Assembly: GCF_964199755.1 (NCBI RefSeq)
Contig: NC_133907.1
Location: 5,709,001-5,773,000, forward strand
Direction: 5' to 3'
DNA: 64,000 bases
Source of the DNA: Larus michahellis
Taxonomy: Eukaryota > Chordata > Aves > Charadriiformes > Laridae
Part shown: positions 36,696 to 47,842 of the stretch, in pieces
How positions within the stretch are numbered: position 1 is the stretch's first letter
How the letters are laid out: each line of letters opens with the position of its first letter
The notes under the pieces: model-generated
Told to the model about the DNA's origin: nothing
Seen by the model: the letters and a program-made list of their open reading frames with translations, nothing else
Database searches by the model: none
Made by a program: the position numbers and the translations under genes

Positions 36696-39600
36696 ATGCC
36701 ACCGGCTCTGGGCATTGCTCTCTTGTATGCCCTGCTGACCCCATCACTAAGCCAGGCAAAAGATGCCGTCCTCAGGCTCAACAAAGGTGTTTTAAGTGAT
36801 GGTGAGTCACTCTGCCTCCTTGTAGAGGGACCCCGGGAATAGCACCCAGCTGTGGTCCTCGAGGGTTGACGTGACGGTACCAGCACAGCCCCATCAGCTG
36901 GGAAGGGAGGGGAATTGCAGATGGAAGGGGAAGGGCACGAGGCTTGCCTGCAAACCTTCCCCTCCAAATTGAACCTGGAGTCATTTTTCAATGTAATTAA
37001 AATTTCAACTGGCCAGGCTCCTAAAAGGAGAAGGACATTGCTCGTGTGGGGTATTGCCCCTCCTAGGGGCCTGCACCGCTCAGGAGGTGCGAGCCACACA
37101 GCACCACAATTATCTCACATTTAGGATTTATCGGTGCCCATCCCTTTTTGTGCCACACCTTTTGCTGTCTTTCTGGTGCGGAGGCAAACAGATTCCCCCA
37201 CGCTGCTTTACACAGGTCTTGACATGATGCCTCTTGTCCTGGATCCCCAAACCTTTTTTTGTTGCGTCATATACGGGGAAAAAACTGGCAGCAGATAGTT
37301 AGGGACTGGGATAGGCAGCGATGGTAACGGAGGGCACACACCCCTCGACAACCCATGCTTGAGGAGCACGATGAGTAACAGTGCGGGCAGGGGGCTGCAG
37401 CCTTCGAGCTGGTCTCTCCTTGAAGGCTGCAGTGGTGGCCAGGGAGGCAGCTCTGCCTCGCAGGCTGATGGTGGGCGATGTTTCCAGCTCTTACAGGCTC
37501 CCTCAGGCAAGGCAATGTCCTCCAAGGTGCCCTCGGAGAGGTGCCGCTCGGAAGCGGACGTCCTGGCACAGATGGAAGCAGAGACCTGTTGGGTGGCCTT
37601 GGAGGAGGTCTCCTTGGTGGTGGTGGCGGCGGCGGCGGTGGTGGTCTGCTTGGTGGTATTACTGGTGGTTTGCTGGGTGGCGGCGGTGGTGGGCTGCTGG
37701 GGGGGCTGACTGGTGGGCTGCATGGTGGAAGGGGTGATGCCAGCGGTGGCTTGCTGGGTGGAGAGAGTGGTGGAGGTGCTTACGGGGGGGGCCCAGAAAC
37801 CGTCCCAGAGGCTGGCCGGCAGCTGGTGATGATGTCCCCAGGGATGGCATCCCCACAGGGGTTGCCGGAGAAGAGCTGGGACAAGGAGGTCTGCTTGGTG
37901 ATGGAGGTCTCCTCGGCATGGCAGGGATCCTCGGTGGCCCTGGTGGCATTCTTGGCAGAGGAGGGCTTCTGGGCAACAGAGGGCTGCTGGGAGGCGGTGA
38001 CCTGCTCGGCATCCTCGGGGAAGGCGGCTTGCTCAGCACCGTCCAGGGGCTCACCGGGTAAGGACAGCACCGGTCGGGGTCCTTGCAGGGCGGGGGGAAC
38101 CTCAGAGCTGTTTGGGAGGAGCAATGGTGATGCTTCAGTAGATGCTCAGATCTGTTTTGGAGCTGATGCTTTGAGATAAACGCTGCCTGGAAGTCCCGCC
38201 AGGTTTGCATCGCTGGCTGCAAAAGAGCTTCTTGACCTACATGGGGAAAGTTAAAGGAAACAGTAGTTGGAAGGCACTCGCCCGTAGAGGGTGCACCAAA
38301 CCACATATTGGCCCCAGGCAGCCAGTGCCACCATTGCCAAACCAATACTCACTTTTTTGCAACTGTCCCATTTTAACTCTTATTCGAAGCCCAGTGCCAA
38401 GCAGAAGCAGAAGCACATGCAATAATAAGGCAACTCGAACAAAGCTTCTGATAAAACTGGAAAATAACTGAGAAAACTTCATGTCTTTTACCATTTCTTG
38501 TCTAAATAGCCTCTGACTTGCCCACCCCTGGAGCAGTGGTTTTGTGTGAGCAGCTGAGCTGGGTGGTGGGGTGCTGGCCTCAGAGCCATCACTCCTGGTG
38601 TCCCCCTCACTGTCCCTGCAGGCTGAGGATCGTGGACCTGACGCTCCCCAGGGTGTCCCTGCGGCTCCTGCCTGGCATCGGCGTACACCTCAACCTCTAC
38701 ACCCAGGTGGCCCTCAATGGCAAGTGGTAGGTTGGGCTGGTGTTGATGGCAATGCCAGCTGTGTCCCCGGACCCGGTGGAAGTGCCATCACAAGGTGTAT
38801 CTCCAAGGGGGGACACTGCTCCTGTTAACTGGGAAGAGGCTGCTCCTCTGAAGGTCGCTCCCTTGCCCTTGCACAGCCTCCTGGGTTTGCTCGACGTCGC
38901 AGTGGAAGTCAACATCACAGCAAGGGTGAGGCTAACCATGGACGGCACGGGCTACCCCAAACTGGTGACAGAAAGATGCGATACCCTGCTTGGTGGCATT
39001 AAAGTCAGACTCCTGAGAGGGTGAGTAACGGAGGTGTCTTCCTCTGCCAGCATGAGCCACCTCGCTATCGGGCTCTGCTGGCCTCCAGCCCACGCCTGCA
39101 GAATGGTGAACGCACGAGGTCATTTCCCCGTTGCACAGTGACTCTGACACCAGCAGCCACCGTCCCTGCAGATGACAGTTGCTCACTGTCCGCGTCACAG
39201 GGGTGAGCAAAGGGCTGCTGGTGGTGGTGGTCCCCGTGCGCCCCTCGTGCAGCCACAGTAAATGGGCACCTTGTCCCAGAGGGCTGGGACATTGCACGGG
39301 GTCTTCTGAGACGTAAGCACTTGGTATGTAAATTACAGAGACCACTTGGGCTGAGGTTGTTTCTGCTCATTTAAGAAGACTATACACTAGTAGATAAAAG
39401 GCAGCAATAAATTTCCCACCGGCTATTTTGGGATGCAAATTACACTTATCTCATGCAAAATCCAAGCATACACGATGCACTTTGCTGCTGCAATTGCCTT
39501 GCTCCGGGAGGTCTGCGCTCCGCGCTATTCACCGGGAATTGTTTAACAAGACCCATTTACTTTGCAGCAGGCTTTTTTCATGGTGCTCCTTTATTTTTCC

Positions 39601-42600
39601 ACAGCCTGCTCCCAATTGTGGATAATTTATTGGCAAGTGTCCTGAACAGACTTCTTCCTAATATGGTAAGTCGGAAAAAAACTCCACCCCAGAAAGAAGC
39701 TGTGAGTCCAAAAAGCTGCGGAGCAGCTCCCCACGGCATCGCTCCTGTCCCAGAGGGGGAGCACGGCCACTGTCCCGGGGCTGCTGCATCCACCTGCCCA
39801 CCCAGTGGACTGTGATTAGTGGGGGACACGTGCCACACCTCCACCTGCTTGGGAGAAGCTTCTCCCTTCTTCAAAATGCAAGGTCAGTGGGCCCGGTGCA
39901 GGTGCCTGGGAGCTTTTAATGATGCCCTGGACCATGTTATGGGCTAATTGAATCTCTCCTCCCTCCTGGAAAGCCTCAGGGTCTCTCCAGCCACCCTACA
40001 TGGGCTCCTCAGACCCAGTCCTAACCCTCCTTATCCAACAAAGGGCAAAGTGCCCAGGGCCAGATGCAGAGCTGGTGCAGCCTCAGCAGCGCTGTGGAGT
40101 CACCAGTGGGGACTGCCATCCCATGCACCTGGTGCTCCCGTCCCCGGGGAAAGCTGGGCTGCGTGTCCTTGTCCAGCTCCGAATGAAGGTCCTTACCGTC
40201 CCTCCCCAACTCTTACAGCTCTGCCCGGTGGTCGACGTTGCCCTGGGACTCGTCAACGACCAGCTGGGTCTTGTGAACTGTAAGTACTGGGTGGGTCCCA
40301 TACCTTGCCCCTCGTGTCACCTCTGCTCTGGCCGTGCAAGGACTGTGACACTTTCCCCCCACTGCCGTGCCCCAGCATGGCTGGATGGCTGGAGGGATTC
40401 TCTCCCCTCCCCAGATCTCCCCTCTCCCCATCTCTAATCGCGAACAGAAGGACCCCTAGATGGATAAGGCTGATCATCAATGGTGGCTGCTCTAAGCCTA
40501 CCTGCGAGCCAGGGCTCTTCTGGAAGAAGAGCTGTGGGCAGGGGAGGAGGCATTTGCCCCAGTGGGAAATTGCTGAGTTACTTTTTCTCCCCCCAGCACT
40601 GGTGCCCCTGGGTTTGCTGGGCAGTATCCAGTACACCGTGTCCAGTCTTCCCCTGGTAACCGGCCAGTTCCTTGAGGTAGACTTGAACGTAAGTTCTGCA
40701 TCTTCTTCTTCCACCTATGTTCAAGGGGTGGGATATTTCACTTAGGTTTTTGAAGGTCTCCTGGGTCACGTAAACCTGAGCAGTGAGCTCCAAGGTCGCT
40801 GTGAAAAGCTTTGTGAGGTCCCGCTTGGAGCCCTGCTCTTTGCTGCTGCCACCGTCACGGGAGAACGCAGTGGGGTTTGCATTTCCTGAAATTCTGGAGA
40901 AGGAAGTGTCACGGGGCCTGACTTGGCGCGGCCGTGCGTGCAGCGATTTCGCACTGAAGGAACATGAAGTTAACCGTAAAGGCAAATATTGCAAACATTT
41001 TGGGTTTTGTTTCCTTCCCCTGTAACTCCAGACTGTCGTCAGGCAAGTGGCAGGAGGCCTGGTGGACTATCCGCTGGGAAAGCCAGAAACTGTCCTCACA
41101 CCACCACGGGTCCCCATGCCACCCCTGCCACCGATGGAGGACACCAGTTCCTCCCAGCTGTGCCTCTCTGTGAACTTCCTCAGCTCGGTGCTGTCTGTCC
41201 TGCAGAAGGAGGGTGCCCTGGACCTGGACATCTCCACTGGCATGGTGAGTGGGGAGCATGGCCAACCTGCTAGGTTTGGAAGGACTCAGGGCTGTCAGCC
41301 ATGCAGACTGGTCCCACCATGCAATGTCTCAGTTCTTCTGTACCATTTATCAAGGTCTCTGCTATCTTTGAGTTGAAAAACACCAATGAGAGACCATGTG
41401 GTAAAAGCCTCAGGTGTGCTGCTGGTGAAAGCAAGTATCTGCTGAAAACTGGTACACAGATGTGCAGCATTTCTCTCTTCTCTGTCACAGTTTCCTGAGC
41501 TCCCACCACTAACAACATCAACCCTTGGAGCCCTGGTTCCTGCGGTGAGTCCTGATTCCCCCTTGCACTGCAAGTAACCCAGTCAGAGTAGCAGCGTCCA
41601 GGGCAGGTCTCCTTGTCCCTTCCTCCTCAAAGGCACCATCCCAGGTGTTCATGGACTTGAACGAGCTCTGACTTATGTCCAAAACTGGAAACTACAGCAG
41701 TCCAGAGCTCAGTTTGTCCCCCCATCCTCTGCGTCATTCCTGGGTCACAGAGGAGCCTTGCAGCCGCTCTGTCTGCCTGGATGTGGGGCTGTCTGTGGTC
41801 CTCCAACAGGGATGAGATGTTCTCAGTGGGCCTCAGGGTGTCCACAGGGCTGAGCTCACAGCTAGCTTGACTTCACTTCAGCCAGTTGAGATACAGACTT
41901 GTTGGGCTGGAGCAGTTCAGGATCAGATTTGCCCCCAGGAGCAGCACCATGCAAATGCTGCTGGAGTAGGCAGCCTGCTCTGTGGTTCCTGCTTACAGCA
42001 GCATTTGTGCTCCTGCCAGCAGAAACTTTCCGTTTTTGGTTGTTGACAGGTTTTGAAGGCATACCCTGAGTCACATGAATTGCTGCTGAAAATTGCAGTC
42101 CCTGAAGCACCGGTGGTGACCTTAAAGAAAAATAAAGGTGTGATCCAGCTCACGGCTACAGCAGAGGTGATGGTGATCCACCCAGATGATGTCCAGAAGT
42201 CTCTCTGCCTTCTGAATATCGTATGTATGAAGGAACAACCCTTCAGAACCCTTCAGCCCTGCAGAAATTCCTCTTGCAGTTTCCCCCGTCCCGCACAGTG
42301 GGTGAGGGGGTGCCAGTAGATGGGACCTGCACCCAATGGGACATGGCTGGGCTGCAGGCTGGGCAAGGGCTACAGGAGCCAACTCTGCCCTGACCTCTCT
42401 GTTTGACCACAGGACACCTCCTTGCTGGCCCAGTTTTCAGTCGAGGACAACAAGCTGAAGATCAGCGTCAGCCTGGAGAAGTAGGACACTGGTTGTCTTC
42501 TGGGGGGGTGGCCAGCAGTGGCCATGGATGTGGGACCTCCTGGGTTGTGTGACAATGAGGGCATTGACAAGACTGGGTCATCAGAGGAGCTGCTTGGATT

Positions 42601-44043
42601 TTACTCACCTCTGCTTCCTCCTACAGGGCTGATCTCTCCTTGGTGTCCTCGTCTGTCGGTGGTTTTGATGTAAGAACACGCGCAGCCTCAGTAACACGTG
42701 AAATCTATTGCAGAAAGTAAAGTGCTGATAGATACCGGCTGGGGAGAAATAAGGGCCAATTACGGTGTAACAGTTGTGTCATATTTTTAGTAGCACCTTT
42801 CTTTCATCTCTGGAGATGGATTTTTTTTTCATGGATGACCTATGAGCAATTTTCAGAAAAAATCCTCACTGAGAGGGAGAGGTTTTGGTTGCACAGGGAA
42901 CTGTAGGACATCCTGCACATGCCCATGCCGTCCTCTTGGAGTACTCTGGGGGAGGCTTATCCTGGTGCCTCGAAGGTGACAATGTCAAAAGTCAGGAGGA
43001 ATCCTGGAGGATCCCTGCAGATAGAGCACATTTGGTTTCCAGAGGTGGTTACTGCAGGCAGCTTTAATGCCAGCAGGAAGGGACCTGTGGCATGGCATTA
43101 ATTTGGGACTAAAAATTGGCCATAGAATGCCTAAAGTCCAATTTCTGTGAAATGGTGAGTTTGCATTAGATGGCTGTGGAGCTGGAGCACCAAGGGTTCA
43201 GGTTGTGTGTAGCTGGTGTGACTGGAGCATCCCCACGTGCCCGAGGACAGGGGGAGGCCGGGCTGACCAGGGGACCAGGACCAGTGGTGGCACTAAGCGA
43301 CCCCTCTCCGTGTTGCAGGTCTCATTCCTGGGGATGCTTGTTGGCCAGATTTTTGATGTTGCCTTCCTGCCTGCAATGAACGGTGAGGAAGCTCTTGTGC
43401 CTTGTCCGTGTATTCACGTGTGCTAGACTGTAACTTTGCGAGGAGTTTCTGCAGGTGTAGCTCACCTCGCCGCATAGAACGGGAGCCAGCGGGACCAACC
43501 TGCACTGATGGGGGGAGGCTCGTTTCAGGCAGCAGCGTTTTGTCGGGAGGAGAACCCGCACATCACAAAACAGGGGCCCCGCAGTCCCCTCGGCGGGGCT
43601 GCCCCCATCTGCTGCTTTTGCTTATGCGAGCAGGAGAAAATGACAATATGTTTTGCCAAAGCACTAAGTGCCACGACACAAAGCCTTTCCGGAGAGCTCT
43701 ACACTTGCAGAGGGAGGGGTTTGCACACAGGGAGGATGGAGTTGAGGACAAAGCCCCAGGCAGAAGCTCGGCAATGCTGAGCTGGGCTGGCTTGTGACCC
43801 ACAGGTGTGCTGGGAGCAGGGGTTCCCCTGCCCAGGCTGCTGAACATTGACTTCACCAACGCGGACGTCGATGTCATCGAAGTAAGTGCCTGTTCCACGC
43901 CCTGAGGTTCCCCCACCAGCACCTCGCCTCCGCTCCAGAGCAAGGGCAGTGCCTGTTGCTTCTGTGGAGGATGTTGAGAGAGGGAAGGTAACCCCATGGT
44001 AACCCCTTTGCTTCACCAGGACCTCATTGTGCTGTCTGCGTGA
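36696..44043 (+). CDS. BPIFB4: BPIFB4, two-domain BPI-fold protein; one-base frame break in exon 2 as assembled
   Basis: Coding exons: 36696-36801, 37497-38057, 38622-38726, 38877-39020, 39605-39665, 40219-40279, 40597-40688, 41032-41244, 41491-41544, 42050-42220, 42413-42480, 42627-42669, 43319-43382, 43805-43881, 44020-44043. The similarity to human BPIFB4 is very high: LREVPLG-like start of exon 2, [63 protein letters not shown] and a C-terminus ending VLSA. The signal peptide is residues 1-19. Exon 2 encodes Gly/Leu-rich repeats. The summed exons are 1844 nt, one short of a multiple of three. The reading frame before the run of eight G at 37784-37791 differs from the frame after it, and the later frame contains DGIPTGV, matching human GEIPPGV. 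The rest of the gene is intact, so an assembly error or a recent allele is likelier than an old pseudogene. The product is expected to be secreted. Confidence 0.93.
37584..38045 (+). repeat. Gly/Leu-rich low-complexity region in BPIFB4 coding exon 2
   Basis: Two blocks of GGLLGG-type codons (37584-37780 and 37876-38045) are separated by a less repetitive segment. The first block is rich in GGT/GGC glycine codons. The second uses looser units such as GGLLGDGG and GGILGRGG, like the human protein. The run of eight G sits at the junction. Confidence 0.9.
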
Positions 44044-44323
44044 GCCTGGGACTCTGAGCTGGGAAGGGACCTCCCGGTTTTCCCTGTCCACCCTCGGAGG
44101 GGTGGGAGCCCAGCCTGCCCAAAGGATGCTCCACCGCATTTCTCTTTGTGCCTAACACAGCCAAAAAGCAGCTTGGTCTTTCCCTTGCAAATATTGCATC
44201 CTGCCTACATTGCTTGGAACAGAAGGAACACAGGTGGATTTTGCCTCCAAACGATGTATTTTGGACTCTCTTGTGGATGCTCAGAAGGATGCGGGTGTAT
44301 TTTGCATTCTTGTGCTTGGGTTT

Positions 44324-44329
44324 AATAAA
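44324..44329 (+). terminator. Polyadenylation signal of BPIFB4
   Basis: AATAAA about 280 bases after the stop codon at 44043. Confidence 0.65.
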
Positions 44330-46038
44330 GTCCAGCCCTCTCTGCGGCCGCAGCGGGTGCTCGAGCCTCCGGGGGTGACGGGCACCAGTGAACCCCAGGT
44401 CTCAGGACAGACCCCACAGTGCTGGGGACCCCAGCTGCGGTGGGTGGGAGTCCTGCAGCCCCCTGCCCCGTTGCCCAGCCCTGGCGGTGCCACCCAACAC
44501 CCAGCGGGCAGAGCTGTCTGCCACCATGGCTGTCTGCCACTGTGTTAGTCCCTGCCATGTCGGCCTCTTTTCAGGGACTGGACCCAAAGCTGTGGGCTCT
44601 CTTGGCTTTCTTGAAGACCCCTCATGCCATCACCTGCCCCAGGCTTTATTGGGGCTTTGTCCCAGGAGCGCTCGGGGACAGGAGGGTAATTCACCCATAG
44701 ATGCCTGTGAACTCTGCATGAACCGCACAGTTTATTTATGCACGGGCTCTTTTCCATGGTTTAGCTGCCTGTTGAAGCAATGAAACCTTTGCTAATTTAA
44801 GGCTCTAAAGCCACAGATTGCTCCTGAGGTGAAAGGGAATAGCTGGGACGGCTGTAATATCGCTGCCTTTGAGACAGGGTCCTGCCCTGCCCAGTCCAGA
44901 CCCACCCTGAAAACCCCCTGGAACCCCAGACTCAGGTTTTTCTGCCATCTTTCATGCTCCTTTTCCCTTCACGTCTATATTTATTTCCCCATTTTCTTTT
45001 ATTTGTTGTCTCTCAAGCCTCCTTTAAGCTGCCAAGATCTTTCTTGGAGGCACAAGCCATCTCCTGCGTACCTGTGGGTGACAGGCAGTTTTCACGGTGC
45101 TGCTGTTATGCCATAAATCCACACACTCTTTAGTTTGTGGTAACTTTGGGTTTTTTAGTCAGCCTTATGCTGTTTCTGTACGTAATGAACTTGTTGGGAG
45201 GCAATTTCTCACCTCTCACTGTCCTCAGACCCTTGTGCCCCGCGGAATCATAGAATCATCTAGGTTGGAAGGGACCTCTGAGATCATCGATGGAGCATTC
45301 CCTGGAGCTGCCCCGAACTGTCCCAGGGACCCTCTGCTCAGCCAGAGACCCGGGAGCATCCCCAGCCCCCCATGGCATCCCCTTTCTCCCCGGCTGCTCT
45401 GAGTTTGTCTCACGGGATCTGTGATGCTCAGGGGATGCTCTGGGGTCTGCGTGTCCCATGTCAATTTGGGCTGTTGGGTGCCAGCACCCTCCTGCTCCGC
45501 TCTGGGCCACTTTGGGAGGGCAAAGCGAGAGAGACATCAAGTAGCTGTGAGCAGCAACAGCCACCTGTGCCATGGCCGTGTCCCTGCCATGGCTGTGGCC
45601 AGCCACTTCAGGCCATGTGCAAGGAGCCACGTGGTGCTGGGCTGGATGGGACCTGACCCACAGCATCCCCTGCCTGGGGACGTGAGCCCCTGCCCCAGCA
45701 CCCAGGGGCTGCGGGGGGCTGCCCTGCTGGACCCTCGGACGTGGCACAACTGCCCCAAACTTGTGCTGTCTTGACAGTCAGAGGGGACAGGAGGGGACGA
45801 GCTCTGAGGAGCCGGGTGGCCGTGTGCCCCGGCCAGGCAGAAGAGCTGGTGGCCGCCGCACCCAGCCTGCGGGAAGAAGGTGAACCCCTGGGCTTGCTGG
45901 GTTCTGCTGGCCACGGTCCGGCGCTGCCGCATGAGTATTCGGGGTCAGGCTGGTGCAGGGTTCACACTTGACAGCCAGTGAAGAGGAACTATCCCGGTTT
46001 CATCCTTCCCCGGCCTTTCCTTGTTCCTGCAGTTCTGG
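44330..46038. other. Intergenic stretch between BPIFB4 and the single-domain PLUNC gene
   Basis: About 1.7 kb. It contains one CR1 tail (45244-45291) and no recognisable exon. Long open frames near 45370-45930 on both strands are in GC-rich sequence and look like chance. Confidence 0.5.
45244..45291 (-). mobile_element. CR1 LINE 3' tail
   Basis: GGAATCATAGAATCATCTAG then GTTGGAAGGGACC and GATCATCGA on the plus strand is the reverse of a CR1 3' end. Less than 50 bases remain. Confidence 0.85.
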
Positions 46039-46046
46039 TATATAAG
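46039..46046 (+). promoter_or_regulatory. TATA box, promoter of the single-domain PLUNC gene
   Basis: TATATAAG followed by a short exon ending in CTCCAG before a GTAAGT donor at 46113. This is the same layout as BPIFB3-like and BPIFB4. Confidence 0.55.
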
Positions 46047-46067
46047 AGCCGCTCCTGGCAGCCACCA

Positions 46068-46112
46068 CCGAGAGGCCGTGGGCAGCTGCACTGCGACATC
46101 AAAGGGCTCCAG
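46068..46112 (+). other. Probable non-coding first exon of the single-domain PLUNC gene
   Basis: The exon is placed by the TATA box about 30 bases upstream and the strong donor. It would splice 1.7 kb to the acceptor at 47826-47827, 15 bases before the start codon. BPIFB3-like has the same 15-base interval. Confidence 0.5.
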
Positions 46113-47842
46113 GTAAGTGGCATTAAGGTACCGTGGCCACAGAGATCCTGTTCCCATTAGACGACCTACAGCAAAGCGTAACTTGGCTTTAAAAGCAAGA
46201 ATTGTAATGAAGTTTTCCTTTGATTTCTGTAGCAACACTTAATCATTTATGAAAATTAATTTTTAAAGCTAGTAGAGCTCTTGCTTGTCAAATTCCACAT
46301 TTATTTTTGTTGTTGTTAAGTTTGTTACAATGACTAAGCCAGCAGAAATGGCTAGGATTTTTTTCATGATCTTGGCGAACAGAATTCAGAACAATTTTCA
46401 GCTTATCAGATCTCATCGCAACTGGTATAAAATAAGCATTTATCTGCCGAGCCACATGTGCATTTTGCATGTATGAGATGTTCAGCTCACTTAAATGCGT
46501 GTGACCAAGGAGGTACCAACCAGATAGATATCGTTAATAACCGCAGAGAGAGTTCTCTACTTCGTCATGTATTCTCTCCAAGAGCTCTTCTAAAAGACCT
46601 GACAACCATTTTGGCATCCTTTTACAATGCTACGCACGTCTTGCCGAGACCCTCCAACAAATCCCACTGATTTTATTTGACACGATTTTCAATGGAAGCT
46701 GCTCAAGCCTCTATCTTTCTCTCCTGTTCAATAATCACAGCTACAGGAGCTGTACATCATTACAAGCTGATCAAAGGGAAAATGTAAAAGACAGTCTAGT
46801 GAATTAAAGTCTAATTTAATTGTGCCGAGAACTGTCATAGAGGGATTTTTTTAAAAGTATCTGGAGCAGATAAAGAAGTTGTTCGGTCTGACCTATATAA
46901 TGTTATTTCTCAGTGCTGAACCTCAAATCTGCAGCCTGTACATTGTTTTTTTTTCTCAGAAGGGACAAGCCGGGGTGCCCCAGCTGGGACGTGGGCTGTG
47001 CAGGTGGGTGCTCCCTTAAACTGGGACCTAGGGCAGTGCTTCAGCGGGTGCCTCTTTTCATTTCTTTGCAAACATCTTTCTGTGTATAAACAAACACTCC
47101 ACAGCGTTGGTTGGAACTCCAAGAAGTCCAGCTCACACAGGAACATGAGGTCCTTGAAGGTGCTTTCTTTTGACTAGAGGCAGATCAAATACAGGGAAAG
47201 TGGACTCTTTTCATAGCCTGAATGGAGCAAGGTGAGAAAAACAAACAACCTGTCCACGGAAAAGTGAGTCTGATTTTGGCTGCACTTTGAGATTTAATAA
47301 CGCGAGGTATTCTTCATAACAAGGAGAAGGACACGACTTTGACACACACCATTTTTTATCCCGCTGTGCCCCTTAAAGTGTTCTTCTTTCAGGGCCATTT
47401 CAGAGCGGTCGGAAGCCATTCGTCTCACTCGGTACAAGGTCCTCCTGCCTCATCTCCATCCCTCTTGCTCTCTTTAAAATGACATTTTCTCCCTCCAAGC
47501 TTCCCTGCGATGTCAGGCACCCAGTGCAGTGGGGTAGCCCAGCCGGGCACGGAGACATCAATGACTCTAGAGGAGCACGTCACTGTGTTCCAGTTGCTCC
47601 CTGATAACCAAAACCAGTTTGACCTTTCTGGGTGGGAAAAGGGTGCTATGGGTCCAGGCTGGTCCCCTGGGGCTGGGGGACAATGCCTGTGGGCTGCATG
47701 TCCAAGGGGGACCTGTCCCACTGCCCTGGGGCCACACATATGAAGGATGAAGAGCCAGACCGGTGCCCAGGCTGCCGATTCCTGCACAGTGGGGCTGGTG
47801 CTTGGGCTGATGTGGATCTCTCCGCAGGTGCTGGGACCGGAG

